From Cokeromyces recurvatus (lineage: Eukaryota; Mucoromycota; Mucoromycetes; Mucorales; Mucoraceae): a DNA stretch of 64,000 nt. The notes beneath the pieces were generated by a model. That model ran no database searches. It was not told where the DNA came from and worked only from the letters and a program-made list of their open reading frames with translations. Position 1 is the first letter of the stretch, and each line of letters begins with the position of its first letter. Made by a program: the position numbers and the translations under genes. The DNA is taken from NCBI RefSeq assembly GCF_025118155.1, contig NW_026251395.1, positions 62,001 to 126,000 on the forward strand, written 5' to 3'. Below, in pieces: positions 1-12,270 of the stretch.

Positions 1-563
1 CTCTTTCTCTTTCTTTTCTCTTTCTTTTTTTTTTTTATGATATTTATTATAATTATTTTAAGCCAAGGAACTATCAAATAAAGGCCATTATCATGACAAC
101 CTTATGAAAGAATACAATAAAAAAGCTGCTGATCATATTTATGCAAGTAAATAAGATAAATACAACATATAAATGCATATAGTTTATTTATTTTATTTTA
201 TTGTATTTTATTTTTTTTAAAAAAAAAGTTAGAAATCAGGGTCGTCCAATTAATGAAATCGATTTGCATGGTTTGTTTGTAAAAGAAGCTTCAGAAAAAG
301 TAGAAGAAGCCATTCAACGCTGCCAAGAAAATGGTCAAACTGATTTAGTTATTATTGTTGGTAAAGGACTTCATTCTCCTGGTCAAATAGCTAAATTAAA
401 GCCTGCTATTATTGAACTTGTCAAGAAATATAATGTAAGTTGTCAGCCTAATATCCCTAATCCTGGATGTCTTTATGTCGAATTTGGTAAAGGTACTGGT
501 GACCTTTCATGGCTTAACCATATTACAGACAAATTTGTTAATGAACAATGCATCATTATGTAA
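1..563 (+). CDS. DUF1771-Smr domain protein (5' end outside window)
   Basis: Smr domains bind or nick nucleic acid, and eukaryotic DUF1771-Smr proteins are linked to mRNA surveillance (family knowledge). Visible exons are 63-146 and 229-563. The first encodes the end of a DUF1771 helix (ELSNKGHYHDNLMKEYNKK); a GTAAAT donor at 147 and an AG at 227-228 join it in frame to the Smr domain. There the motifs INEIDLHGLFVKEA (the D-L-H-G Smr signature), IIVGKGLHSP (the GxG-H signature) and PGCLYVEF follow in the usual order. An AG acceptor at 61-62 shows that at least one more exon lies upstream of the window. The stop is at 561-563. The protein ends soon after the Smr domain, which is usual for the short fungal members. 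The identification is firm; the exact role is inferred. Confidence 0.9.
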
Positions 564-610
564 TCAAGCTATTTTAATAGAATACAGAATATATCATATG
601 TAACAATTGT

Positions 611-613
611 TGT

Positions 614-652
<39 letters not shown>

Positions 653-693
653 CTTGTAAGAATAATCCTACTTTATTCATAAATAAGAGAGAA

Positions 694-743
<50 letters not shown>

Positions 744-910
744 TGTGTGTGTGTATGTATATAATATTAGTTTATAAATAGTAATTATATATGTATATGT
801 TTATATAAAGGGAGGAAGGAGGAAGGAGATAGGAAAAAAAAAGAGGGAGAAATAAGGATAATAAAAATAACAAGAGGAAGGAGTACATCTTATTTCATCT
901 GCTTACAGTA
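611..910. repeat. Poly-T tract and GA/GT microsatellite
   Basis: A T run (about 617-652) is followed by an (AG)n tract of roughly 55 bp (687-741) that turns into (TG)n and then loose AT- and GA-rich sequence. The tract separates the convergent ends of the Smr gene and the mucin-like gene. No gene is seen. Confidence 0.9.
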
Positions 911-1969
911 TCAAGTCATTGCCGTTGTAATATTATTATTAGTAGTATGGCTTGATGTCGTTTTCTTCTTGCCCTCTTCTACATCATATGTATGAGGAGC
1001 TGAATAAACGGTAGAATTTGTTGTTGCAGGCATTATAGATGAATGCATAGTAGTCATAGGTGGATGCTGAATAAGATACGGATCATATTGTTGAAATTGA
1101 GGTTGATAACCCATTGTAATTGCATTAGGCTCATAATAAGCATGCTGTTGACCATTATAGTAAGGATCAATATAAGTTGTATTATTATAATACATATCAT
1201 GCTGTTTTGGAATTGCAGCCATAGGTGGTTGTGGAGAAGGAGGAATCATTGTAGAATTATTATTACTATTATTATTATTATTATTGTTATTATAGGTAGA
1301 ATCCATCCATGCATCATCGGTTACTGCCATAGGAGAAAGTCGTGTATTATTAAATGGATCATGTTCACCATAATCTCCAATGTCACTACTGTAAACACGT
1401 TTCTTACGATTGTTTCGTCTCGTTTTCGAAAAGAAGGCATATGCAAAGCCTGCACCAATAATAGCTAAAAACCCACAAACAGATCCAACAATGACTCCAA
1501 TATTATTATCTTCCTTAGGTTCCTTTGATAATGATTGCGTCGGAGAGGCTGTTGTAGTGATGGTACCAGAAAGACTTGAACCCTCTGTAGCAGTTGAACT
1601 AGACTTTGTTGAAGCAGCAGGAGTAGTAGCAGTGGTAGTAATAATACTCGTTGGAGTTTGATTTGATCGACTTGAGCTTGCTATAGTAGATATTTTTGTG
1701 TTCGTTGAAGATATAATAAGTGATGATGTAGCAGATATAGATGTTAGTGAACTTTGACTTGATACTGTTTGAGAAGGAGAAGGTAATTGTGCTGCAGACG
1801 TTGCAGAAGAAGGAATATGAGCACTAGTAGATAAAGCGATTGATACTGTGGTTGTTGTAGATGGACAAATATCGAATAGATCACAAAACAGTTCTGCTCT
1901 AATTTCTTGAACAAGTAAAATAGCTACCCATAAAACTATTAAACTTTGTTCATGAAACCTTATACGCAT
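911..1969 (-). CDS. Ser/Thr-rich single-pass membrane protein (mucin-like)
   Basis: A 352-residue protein in a single exon. Residues 1-26 look like a signal peptide (hydrophobic LIVLWVAILLV ending near EIRA). Next come two cysteines (CDLFDIC) and a Ser/Thr-rich stalk (about 36-150) that would be heavily O-glycosylated. One membrane helix follows (about 157-180, IGVIVGSVCGFLAIIGAGFAYAFF) with a basic stop-transfer RRNNRKKR. The cytosolic tail is rich in Asn, Tyr and Pro, with a poly-Asn stretch from an (ATT)n microsatellite. This plan matches fungal wall-stress or adhesion sensors of the Mid2/Wsc/Msb2 style, but no cysteine-rich WSC domain is present, so no named family is claimed. Confidence 0.8.
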   Translation of the reverse strand: MRIRFHEQSLIVLWVAILLVQEIRAELFCDLFDICPSTTTTVSIALSTSAHIPSSATSAAQLPSPSQTVSSQSSLTSISATSSLIISSTNTKISTIASSSRSNQTPTSIITTTATTPAASTKSSSTATEGSSLSGTITTTASPTQSLSKEPKEDNNIGVIVGSVCGFLAIIGAGFAYAFFSKTRRNNRKKRVYSSDIGDYGEHDPFNNTRLSPMAVTDDAWMDSTYNNNNNNNNSNNNSTMIPPSPQPPMAAIPKQHDMYYNNTTYIDPYYNGQQHAYYEPNAITMGYQPQFQQYDPYLIQHPPMTTMHSSIMPATTNSTVYSAPHTYDVEEGKKKTTSSHTTNNNITTAMT

Positions 1970-2059
1970 GCTATTATTCTATGTAGTGTATAAAAAGTAG
2001 ATAAAGAAGAGATAAAAGAAGTACAAAAAAATAAAATAAGGTTACGAAATGATACATTA

Positions 2060-2111
<52 letters not shown>

Positions 2112-2470
2112 TAAAGTAACCAGAAGGAGGAGAAAGTTAGGAGAAGAGAAATGAGATATTTTATAGGAGATCATTATTTAATTGATTGACTTTTATTGGT
2201 CTTTCTTTTTTTTTTTTTTTTTCCTCTAAATTTATTAATTTATTGTACAAAGGTCTTTCATTGTACACAGCATGTGATTATACATCTTTTCTTAACAATA
2301 AATTGATTGACTTGATTTGTTAAAATGATAGTCACTTTTCACAATTGAAGTAGATTCACAAGATAGTGGTGTCTATAGCCAGGCGGAAATTAAAAAAAAG
2401 AGAAACTTTATTTCTTTTATAAAGTGCTTTATAAATATTAATCATCTTTTAAGACTTGTATTAATAATCA
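1970..2470. other. Divergent intergenic region with poly-T tracts
   Basis: This roughly 500-bp spacer lies between the start codons of the mucin-like gene and CFD1, so it should hold both promoters. It contains a poly-T run of about 48 bases (2062-2109) and another near 2207-2222. Nothing coding is supported. Confidence 0.6.
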
Positions 2471-3485
2471 ATGTCAGAAATTAATCTTTCAAACGTCAAA
2501 CATATTGTGCTTGTACTTTCTGGTAAAGGAGGAGTAGGTAAATCCTCAGTAACAACTCAACTAGCCCTTGGTTTAATGCATCAAGGTAAAAAAGTGGGTG
2601 TACTCGATATTGATCTTACTGGACCAAGCATTCCTCGCATGTTGGGATTAGATGGTAAAAAAGTCCATCAGGCCTCTCAAGGGTAAAAAGAAAAAAAGGA
2701 TATATACCAGAGTTAAGTATAGCATTCATTCATATTTTTTTTTTGATATACATAGTTGGGTTCCTGTTTATGCTGATAAAAGCCAACGTTTATCTTGTAT
2801 GTCTATTGGATTTTTATTGACCAACAAAAATGATTCAGTTGTTTGGAGAGGGCCTAAAAAGAATGGTAATTATTTATTATAGTGTTTAAAATTGTATGAC
2901 TAATGATTGACTATATAAAAAGCTATGATTAAACAGTTTCTTCAGGATGTTTATTGGGGTGAATTAGATTATTTATTAATCGATACACCACCAGGCACCT
3001 CTGATGAACATATCGGTATTGTAGAATATCTTAAAGAGTTTAACCCTGATGGAGCTGTGATCGTCACAACACCTCAAGGTGTCGCTATTGCTGATGTTAG
3101 GAAAGAAATCTCATTCTGTAAAAAAGTAAAATTACCTATTTTAGGCGTAGTAGAAAACATGAGTGGATTTGTATGTCCACATTGTACGGTAAAATGATAA
3201 TATTAAAATGAATAGAAACGCTTTATATTCATTTGTGTGTGTGTGTGTGTTTTTTTTATTCATTAGGAATGTACAAATATTTTCTCTTCCGGTGGTGGTG
3301 AGTCAATGGCAAAAGAATATGAAATTGACTTCTTTGGTAGAGTCCCTATTGATCCAGGATTTACAAGTATGGTAGAAACAGAAGGATCTGGTTCTTATGT
3401 GAATATGTTTGACAAATCCAATTTATTCCCTATTTTTCAACAAATATGTGATAAAGTCATAGAAAAGACGTCATCCTCATCTTAA
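2471..3485 (+). CDS. CFD1: Cytosolic Fe-S scaffold ATPase Cfd1/NUBP2
   Basis: Mrp/Nbp35-family P-loop ATPase of the cytosolic iron-sulfur assembly (CIA) pathway. It works with Nbp35 as a scaffold that builds and passes on 4Fe-4S clusters. Four exons join in frame: 2471-2682, 2756-2865, 2923-3188 and 3267-3485. The deviant Walker [11 protein letters not shown] is at residues 17-26, [14 protein letters not shown] follows, Walker B/switch is [13 protein letters not shown], and the conserved [11 protein letters not shown] runs across the last intron into [11 protein letters not shown]. This rebuilds the CPxC-type cluster-binding pair. There is no N-terminal four-cysteine ferredoxin-like extension, which separates it from Nbp35/NUBP1. 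The reading frame ends 9 bp inside the 3' end of the convergent DUS4 gene. Confidence 0.95.
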
Positions 3486-4675
3486 TTTAGAAGAGTCTAA
3501 ACCCCAATACTCTTCTAAATGATCAAGGATAGCTGGAATACTAGATAAAGTATTAAACGTTTTTCGTTCTGCATTGCTCATCATATCTTCAAACATAAAC
3601 ATTAAATGATGATGAAAAATAAAAGAATTTGTACCATAACCAATAGCTAATTTAACATATTCCTATATAATCATGAATGTAAGAAAAAGAAAAAAAAAAG
3701 GGGGTCCTGTTGTATTTTATCATATTCAATCATTACCTCTATACATTCCCATGGTGTTGTCTCATATCCTGCAAATAAAGCTGGATTTTGTAATAATCCT
3801 CTGGCTGACATCACACCGTCTACTCCTGTCTTTTCATACATTTCATCCGCATCTTTTAATGAGAATATACTTCCATTCGCGATAACAGGCATCGAAACAG
3901 ATTCTTTAACCAGTCGAATTGCTTCGAAATTGACAGGTTCAGTTGATTTTTGAAGTCGAGTACGTCCATGCACTGTCAAGAAATCTACACCTACTGATTC
4001 GGCTCTTTTTACAAATTCATATGTAGTTCTATTTATATAAAATGAATAGATTCATTTTCAGTAAATAATTCTTAAACTAAATATATGAATATATACATGT
4101 AGATGCATATATGGTACATTACTTGAGATCATCATGAACTCGAATTTTGATACTACAGGGTATATTGACTCTTGCTTTTACAGTACGTATCATATCTCGC
4201 ACGTTTTCAGGATCTTGCATTAAATAAGAACCAATTCTTTCTTGATAGGCCCATTTTTGAGGACAACCGCAATTGATATCGATACCACCTGCAAAGGGGG
4301 CCACTAATTCAGCTGCATCAGCTAAATCAGATCCATTATTCGCTGCAAACTGAACGACTACTGGATCATCTGCATTATTAGTTGTAAAATCGGATGTTCT
4401 AGCAAATTCTGAATTTTTGAATACATCTGCCAAGATCATTGGAGTATAAACAATATCTGTATTATATCTTTTGTTTTTTTAATATTAATTATACATGTTT
4501 GCATACATGAATACAAATATAAGAATGTATTTTTATTTATTTATTTTTACTTTCTCACTAGTTCTCTAAAAGCAAGTTTACTATATCGTACCATGGGTGC
4601 ACATACATTTACTCGTTTTTTAGTTGCTAACACTTCTAATGGTGAAGTCTTTTTTCTTCGTTCTTCATTCAACAT
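3477..4675 (-). CDS. DUS4: tRNA-dihydrouridine synthase, Dus4 type
   Basis: FMN-dependent enzyme that reduces uridine to dihydrouridine in the D-loop of tRNA. Exons 4675-4551, 4467-4123, 4028-3737 and 3662-3477 join to 315 residues. Motifs seen: CAPMVRYSKLAFR (FMN-binding entry), YTPMILADVF, GIDINCGCPQKWA (catalytic Cys after NCGCP), SIKIRVHDDLK, DFLTVHGRTR, PVIANGSIFSLKDADE and GVMSARGLLQNPALF. The last two are typical of the Dus4 branch. The second acceptor was chosen because only it gives K-Y-N-T-D-I-V-Y-T-P-M in frame. The gene is convergent with CFD1, and its final three codons (stop 3479-3477) overlap the CFD1 coding end. Confidence 0.93.
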
Positions 4676-4998
4676 GATTAGAGTGGAGATGAATATTAAA
4701 AAAGGAAAAAAAAAAATTTTTTTTCCTAGTATGTATACAAACAAATATATTATTTTTATGTTACAATAATAGCAATAAAAATCCCCGAAAAAAGAAAACG
4801 ATTTAGTCGATTTTACTTATTAAAAATAAGCTGAACTGTAAACTTCACAAAGTAAAGAAGAACAAAAACAAAAACAAAAAAAAGCTGTTCACTCACTAAT
4901 AATAACTAAAAAAAAATGATTGAACAAATTATATGCAAGGAGAAAAAAAAAAAAAAAAAAGAATGACTCTAAATTTGTTGCTTTTGTACCTGAAAACT
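4676..4998. other. Intergenic spacer
   Basis: AT-rich spacer between the DUS4 start and the end of the EI24-like gene on the same strand. It holds an A tract near 4943-4960 and no supported coding sequence; it should contain the DUS4 promoter. Confidence 0.5.
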
Positions 4999-6069
4999 TT
5001 ATTTATATGATGTGCTACTGAGTAAAGGCGTATTTTCATTTTCAACAGAATAAACAGTGGGTGCTTGTACTGCACCATAATTCATATTTTTAGAGACTTT
5101 TTCTTTTTTAGTAATCACAAGCCCTATTTCCTTTTCATATTCATCTGCAAGCCATAGACCAGCACTTACAATATTTGACCAAACAAAAATGATGTTGAAG
5201 AAGGGCACAAGTTCTAATGCAAAAGCAAAGCTACCAAATCCCACATAATTCCATGCATGTTCTCGTGCATGATGATAAGAATCTGAGACCTTGTAGCCAC
5301 GTAATTCGATATCATAATGCAATCTTTGACTCCATCTGAAAATAAAAAAATAAAATAAAATAAAATAGTTAGCTTCATACATACATACATACATACATAT
5401 ATATATATATATATTACGCTGTAGGCCATCCATTAATAGTACAAGCTAAAGCAGTACCAGCAAATGGAATCAATTGTAAAGGAGCAGTCAAAAGCATAAG
5501 TAAAATCTACGTATATATTATATATATATTAATATGATATCAGCATACTTCATGAATACCTGTTATTTACCTTGACAGTAATCAAACACCATGTTACTAA
5601 AATACTAGATCGTGAACTACGCCAACAGAGTACATACTTGGGAATATCATGCTCTTCTTCTTCATCAAAGATACGATCTAAACCACGCGCTCTAAGTGTA
5701 GCATCAAATACAGCATCTTGAAAGATAGGGACCAGAATGGCAAAGAAGATCAAGTTTAAAATAGCGCTTTCAACTATAGTAGATATAATTGAAATGAACC
5801 AAGACATCCAATGAGGCCAGTGCCATTCTAACAGTTTTCCAACAAGTTGAGGTAAAAGGAATTTAATAGAAATGCCAATAGAAAAGACACTGAAGATCAT
5901 CGTGAGTAGAATAGGGCTTAGCGTTTTTAACCATAGTTGCTATCAATCAAAGAGAGAGAACACAGAATAGAATAATAAGTATGCTGATTTGTGTACATAA
6001 TATACAAAATACCTTTGGATGCGTTAATAAGAAGTAAATACCTTTAAACGGAAAAATAACAGAAGCCAT
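4999..6069 (-). CDS. EI24/CysZ-like multi-pass membrane protein
   Basis: Four exons (6069-6013, 5939-5571, 5506-5418, 5335-4999) join in frame to 283 residues. The start MASVIFPFKGIYFLLTHPK and the motif PLQLIPFAGTALACTINGWPTAW are typical of the EI24/CysZ-fold family (fungal Rrt8/Lds-type proteins of lipid droplets and the spore wall). Hydrophobic segments lie near residues 22-45, 58-90, 120-160 and 205-230. The C-terminal tail is polar (KKEKVSKNMNYGAV) and probably cytosolic. In budding yeast, related proteins act at lipid droplets and in outer spore wall formation; that is family knowledge, and the role here is inferred. The 5' end faces the PKA gene across a poly-T-rich spacer. Confidence 0.75.
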
Positions 6070-6345
6070 TAGAATATGATAAAGGAAGAAAGGAAATTAA
6101 AATAAAAAAAGGGGGGCTATTTTTTTATTTTTTATTTTTTAAATAAAATAAAATAACTTTTGGTGATACTGTTACATTTGATATACGACAAAAGAGAACG
6201 TACTTTGTCAAATAAAAAAGAAGTTTAAAAATAATGCAAAACAAAAAAAAAAAAAAAAAAAAGAAAGTCAAAAGCAGTCCGAGAAAAAAGTTTCAAATTC
6301 AATCGCTTAAAATAACTTTAACAAACAAACAACACCACTCCCTCT

Positions 6346-6376
<31 letters not shown>

Positions 6377-6390
6377 CATGTAAATCCCGT

Positions 6391-7895
6391 ATGTCTATTA
6401 TTGATAAAATTATTGATAGAGCAACACGGCATAATAACACAACTGAAGAAAAGCCTCAACGTCGGTCTTTTTTTGGATTCAATACGAGTAGCACAAACAA
6501 CGATGACAATCATCATAAAGCAACTGTTACTACTACTACTACAGTGGTAACAAATAATAACACAGGTAAATAGTTTATATATGGTAAACAAATTTAAGCT
6601 TATTTTTAAATTTTATTTTATTGTATTTTTATGTTTATTTTTTATTTTATTTTATTTTATTTTATTTATTATTTATTTATTTTTTTTCTGAAAAGGCAAA
6701 AACAAAGAAGAAAAAGAAGCTCTGCAACAGAAAGATCCTAAAGGTAAACAAGTTATAATAAAAACAACATGGTTCATGAGCTTACTCTTTTTTTTTCTCT
6801 GTAGAATTAGAAAGGGAACATTTAAAACAACAATATGCTACTTATGATCGAGCCATGTTAGAACAGCGTAAAAATCGACCTAAACTTAAACTTGATGATT
6901 TTCGTCTTTTACGAACATTAGGGACAGGTTCATTTGGTCGAGTTCATCTTGCTCAATCACGTCACAATAATCGTTATTATGCCATTAAAGTGCTTAAAAA
7001 GTCGGAGGTTGTACGATTAAAACAAGTAGAGCATACCAATTCAGAAAAACATATATTAGAATCAACTGCAAATCCTTTTATGATTAATTTATGGGGAACC
7101 TTTCAAGATGATGTTAATTTATATATGGTTATGGATTATGTGCCAGGCGGTGAATTATTTAGTATTTTAAGAAAGAATCAGGTAAAAAAATAAAATAAAA
7201 TAAAAAGAGAGAGAGATGAATTACATAATAAAGCTTAAACATAGCGTTTTCCTGATCATGTTGCAAAATTTTATGCAGCAGAAGTTGTATTAGCTATCGA
7301 ATATTTTCATTCAAAAAATATTATTTATCGTGATTTAAAGCCTGAAAATTTATTATTGGATGCTCAAGGACATATAAAGATTACAGATTTTGGATTTGCG
7401 AAATATGTTCCAGATATTACATGGACATTATGCGGTACACCTGATTATTTAGCACCTGAAGTAATTCAGTCAAAAGGATATAGTATGGCAGTCGATTGGT
7501 GGAGTTTAGGTATTCTCATCTTTGAAATGTTAGCAGGCTATCCACCTTTTTATGATGACGACCATTTGAAGTTATATGAAAAGATATTACAAGGGAAAAT
7601 TAAATGGCCAGCTTATTTTGATCCTCATGCTAGAGATTTACTTAAAAGATTATTGACTCCTGATTTAACTAAACGATACGGCAACTTGAAGGGAGGCGCA
7701 GATGATATCAAGAATCATAAATGGTTTAGTGGAGTTGATTTTGTTCGAATGGCGAATCGTCAAATACGATCCCCTTATGTTCCAAAACTTAGAGGAGAAG
7801 GTGATTCTTCTCATTATGATACATATCCTGAAACAAATGAACGTTATGGTGAATTGGGTCCAGATCCTTATCGTGATAAATTCCCTGATTTTTAA
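6391..7895 (+). CDS. cAMP-dependent protein kinase catalytic subunit
   Basis: AGC-family serine/threonine kinase that executes cAMP signalling. Exons 6391-6565, 6696-6743, 6805-7181 and 7245-7895 join to 416 residues. A low-complexity N-terminal extension (about 90 residues, Asn/Thr/Lys-rich) precedes the kinase domain. Visible parts: glycine loop [12 protein letters not shown], the lysine of YAIKVLKK, gatekeeper hinge [10 protein letters not shown], catalytic loop [13 protein letters not shown] in ITDFGFAK, activation segment [14 protein letters not shown] with the phosphorylatable Thr, and [20 protein letters not shown]. The C-terminal tail carries FPDF at the very end, the PKA hydrophobic anchor (FxxF). 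The 3' end is convergent with the Rax1-like gene, with a spacer of only about 30 bp, mostly A. Confidence 0.95.
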
Positions 7896-7928
7896 ACAAA
7901 AAAAAAAAAAAAAAAAAAAAGACTTTAT

Positions 7929-9116
7929 TTATAATTTTCTTGAAGGAATAGCACAAAATATAATAGTACAAATAACAGAAAAAAGTAAACTTGTCATGAG
8001 TAACCAAATGGATCTTGCAACTAATATACGTTTTACTTCTGGTTGTTTTATTGAATTGAATTTAAATGTAGTTGTTTCACTATATACAAAAATATGAATA
8101 TTCATCACATTGTATGTCAATTATCATTTTCTATACCTTTTGTTAAATACAAGCACCCAAATAGGATCTAAACCAGTCAAGAAGATAAGAATATTCAAAA
8201 TACCAATCCAAAATGGAATTAAAATCTAAGTAACAGTGTAAATATGATATAGAATATAGATATACATATGTATATATGTGTATGTGCATGTGTATGTGTA
8301 TGTATATAATCTAAAGCATACCCAGAATCGAGTCCCCCATTGAGAATAGCCCAGAAATATAAAACTAAATGATGTAGTTAAAGCTGCTAATAAAGAAACT
8401 AATCCAAATACTAATCGACCTAATTGCTGATATAATGTAATGTTTCCCCATACTTTTAATCTTAAAAATTTAGGATATACTTGTCTCTGCATATAATCAA
8501 ATAAATACTCTTTTACTTCTTGAAATAAAGCAGGATCATCTCGTCCTCCTGTTGGTTTCTCTAATTCTTGTCTTAGGCTAGTCACTAATTCAGCTGGTAA
8601 ATAGTGTGAAATTTCCTTGGTTGCTGAAGGTACTAAGTAACGTAATAAAAGTCGTTGAGCTGAATCCATAACTTCCTTTCTACTTGGTATAGCAGTAGCA
8701 TTTGTCAAATGCTCTGTAGTAGTTGTAATAGAAGAAGTGAGAGAAAATGTGTTTGGTAACACAACAGTGCCTCTTAAAGGAGGTCTGGCTGTTGTTGTCA
8801 TCGTGGTGGTATCTTGGATTGTAGATGAAGAAGCTGGATGCTGTGATAATCGACTTAATACTCTAAGGGATTGATAGCCCTCACTTAAGTCACCTTCTGA
8901 TAAATGACCTGTACGTTGCATTGATTTTACATATCTTTTCCATAATAACTCATGATGTTGTAAATCTAAATAGAAATCAAGTATTTCCTCCATCTTGAGT
9001 CTGTCTCTCATAATAATGTAGAAATTATAAAGACATATAGGTGGCAATGTCTTTCTTGTTAACACTTGATCTAACGTAGGTAGTTCATCTTTATAATTAT
9101 TTTCTTCTTCTTTCAT
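7929..9116 (-). CDS. RGS-domain membrane protein, Rax1-like
   Basis: Exons 9116-8322, 8225-8137 and 8079-7929 join to 344 residues. The N-terminus LPTLDQVLTRKTLPPICLYNFYIIMRDR is the diagnostic start of the fungal Rax1 group: an RGS-like helical bundle, with the region split by a Ser/Thr-rich insert around residues 95-150. C-terminal hydrophobic segments (about 232-258, 262-285, 318-338) anchor it in membranes. In budding yeast Rax1 marks the division site together with Rax2 for bipolar budding; here a cortical polarity role is inferred. The second exon could read through to a stop just after the donor, but splicing gives a longer open frame that adds the last membrane helix. Confidence 0.8.
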
Positions 9117-9345
9117 AATAATTTAAATTAAATTAAAAAAAAAAGAAAGAAAGAAAGAAAGAAAAGGGAAAATAATGAAATTTTATTATAAAGAATTTTA
9201 TAAAGATAAAACAAAAGATATTAAGGGCGAGGTTTTCATTACCTTTTATTGGTAATATTTTATAACTCAGCAGCATTTTTTTTTTTTTAATTTTCTTGTA
9301 TCTTGGTAAAAGTGATCATAATTATTACTTCAGCTTTTTATAAAA
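9117..9345. promoter_or_regulatory. Divergent promoter region
   Basis: Spacer of about 230 bp between the divergent starts of the Rax1-like gene and the phosphoesterase gene. It holds a GAAA-type microsatellite (about 9140-9165) and AT-rich blocks. Only position supports promoter function. Confidence 0.4.
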
Positions 9346-10166
9346 ATGATCATTGTAAATAATTCAGAAAAATGCTCATTAAATAAAACACGATTTGTTT
9401 GTATATCTGATACACATGGGAAAACAAATTTTGAAATACCTGATGGTGACGTTTTAAGTAAGATTTGTGTTCATATAGCAATAATAAGATAAATTCATTT
9501 TTATTATTATTATTATTATTATAAAGTACATGCAGGTGATCTGACAAGGAGAAGTTCAATGGAAGAATACGATAGAACTATTAAATGGTTATCTTCTTTA
9601 CCTCACAAGTATGTATATAAAATGACGTAGTTTTTTTTTTTTGATCTATTAATCATATAATAAAAATGTAAGGATTAAAATCATTACAGGTGGTAATCAT
9701 GATCTAATATTAGATAAAGCATTCGGATATATAGAGAATAGAACAAAAATAATATCATTAATGGAACAAAATGGATTGACATATCTTGAACATGAATTTT
9801 ATCAAATACCTAATTATGAATATACACTATTTGTTTCACCTTATGCACCTACTCATTTAGGTGGTGCTTTCATGTTAGACGACATGTCTAAATGCTGGAA
9901 TAATATTCCTCCAGTAGACATTTTAGTTACTCATACTCCACCCTATAGTCATTGTGATAAAGTGATAAGGGGTAATAGACATGTGGGATGCCGTTATTTA
10001 AAATGTAAAATTGATAATGTTATAAAACCAAAGGTGTCTGTTTTTGGACATATTCATGAAGCACATGGTTACGAATTTGATGATGCTAATAATAGATTAT
10101 TTATTAATGCATGTTTATGTGACCATCGTTACAGAGGAAATCAAAAACCGATTATATTTGATCTAT

Positions 10167-10168
<2 letters not shown>
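9346..10168 (+). CDS. Calcineurin-like metallophosphoesterase (MPPED type)
   Basis: Exons 9346-9457, 9527-9608 and 9673-10168 join to 229 residues. Metal-binding motifs are complete and in order: D-x-H in CISDTHGK, G-D-x-x-x in HAGDLTRR, G-N-H-D in ITGGNHDLI, H in ILVTHTPP, and G-H-x-H in VFGHIHEAHG. That order and spacing match the MPPED1/2 group of small cytosolic phosphoesterases, whose physiological substrate is poorly defined. The first acceptor choice is set by the family motif D-V-L-I-H-A-G-D. The second exon's ending AA joins to G to give the lysine before IKII. Function beyond phosphoester hydrolysis is not claimed. Confidence 0.88.
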
Positions 10169-10215
<47 letters not shown>

Positions 10216-12270
10216 TTCTTTTAATTATTAAACTGTCGAAAACTTTGTTATATTATCAAGAGAAATTTTATCGTATTATTGAAGAAAAAGCATGTCGCAT
10301 AATAAATAAATAGTGTGGAAATAGTAATATGTGATGAATAAACCTTACATTTAATTTAAAGAAATTCAAGAATAAAACAAGTCTGTGAGTACAAAACCTA
10401 CTTTATTTTATGATGGATAAACCAATTTCACTTAAATGATAAAGGACTTATTATGTATCCAAGTTAAATCTTGTGATAACTAGATTGGTGAATTTTACTG
10501 CTGTCTATGCCGTGATCGAGAACTATTTCAATATCTAGATTGGTTACTGGGTAACTAAAGCATGCTGAAATCGTTCAGAGATAATATGATCCCACTCATA
10601 AAAGACCGAATATCAATAGTGAACATACTATAAAATTTTGATTCCAAAGGCGATATACATCTGTCAAAAATAAAATGTATAATAATCTTGAAAGTCTTGG
10701 AAATAACAAAATGACTTTTTTTTTTAAAAAAAAAAACAAGGGCATACTTGATAATTTGTTAGGAGGGGAGACTATTCGCTTATTGTTGTTTTCTGTATAG
10801 GACCAAGGTTTTTCAGTCATTCAAAATGTTTCAAGACTTAAAGCTTTAGCATTTGCTTGTATTAGATTCATTAATTAAGTATCACTAGAAAACTTGTGCT
10901 TCTTTCCAGTAGTCTTCAAAATCTCATACCACGTGTTGGTTCGCTTGGAGCAGATCAATTACCTATTATAAACACTGCATCATGTCTTGGATTTATTTAT
11001 TTTTTTATCAATGTTTGTTTGTCGTCTTACTGCTTCTTGATGTTGTATACAAATTGTTTTAGCTTTTGATGCAGCTTACTAACATTGTCATGGTTAGTAG
11101 AAGTTTCAATATAATGATTTCGTAAATCATTAAAAATCATAGACCTATTTCTTGAAAAAAAAAAATCTTTGACTTTTTAAAGATTCAATGTAACATAATG
11201 CAGTAGAGTTCTTTCAGTGTCGTTAATACTTTGATATTTCATTCTTTTGTAGAATCCTTTTCTATTTATTTATTTTTTTTTAAAAAAAAATTGGTCTTGC
11301 TGAGGCTTTGTATAATACTAATATATCAACGGTAGAATTTTTTTTTGTGCAACACAGTAATGCAAGTTTTGTTTCCCAGGATCAATTGCTACATACATGC
11401 CAGCAATTCATTGTTGTGATTACTTCATAAACAACTTGTTTATGTACTAGATTTGCTCTACTTGATACATATTTTTGCGCAAGTATTTGCCTTACTTATC
11501 TGTTTTTTTTATGACAGTTAATTCAACATTATCGGTTTGTACCTTTCCGTAAAAAAAAAAAAAAAAAAAAAAAAAAGTAATCTATCATCTTCTTCTTAGC
11601 GATCAAAAGACTTAGCCTCTAAAGCAACAACTATTGATTTCCACAGTCCCCCCCCAAAAAAAAAAAAAAAAAAAAACTGTAAATGATTAATCAGAGATAT
11701 TGATTATTTCGATGATAATTTAAAATAAAGCAAATTCGAACTTCTTTTTTCTATTTTATTATTAGAGAGTATACAGAATTCAGATAGCAGTATAATAGAT
11801 GTATTATGCACAAATTCTATTCATCCTTGTTAATTAAAAGAGATGTTCATGTAGTTATTTTTTTGTATATATTTTGATTCAGTGTTAAACTTGTAAATAA
11901 CTAGTAATGATGAGTCTTCATCTTATTTAAAGAAAGCTGTCTATTTTTATTGGTGTGCCTACGTCTGGGTAATATATTTAGACATGAGATCACATAAAAG
12001 AATATATTAATAATATCAATTGTTGTAGTTAAAGCTAGCATATAATAAATCTTTTATGTCTATTCCGATAGTTTGGCTACTATGAAGTGGTAAATCATGT
12101 TTTGTTTAGTCTGCACTTGTTCTTAATTCTAATTTTCTCAGATGTTACTCTAGTCGATAAATATCCTATTATTATCACAAAGCCTACTAAAACGACAGGA
12201 GTTCATGATAAGATTCAATTTAATCACCAGTATTAAATATGAATACACCTTTTTTCATAAACTTTTCGTA
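10169..12270. other. Gene-free spacer with homopolymer tracts
   Basis: Two kilobases with no ORF of coding quality on either strand. It holds a long T run just after the phosphoesterase stop (10169-10214), A runs near 11551-11576 and 11654-11675 (the latter preceded by a C run), and otherwise unstructured AT-rich sequence. It marks the left edge of the accessory island. Confidence 0.6.

Noticed and set aside
1974..2174. 66-codon minus ORF with a poly-Lys run
   Set aside because: Created by the poly-T tract and lies in a promoter region; no family signal.
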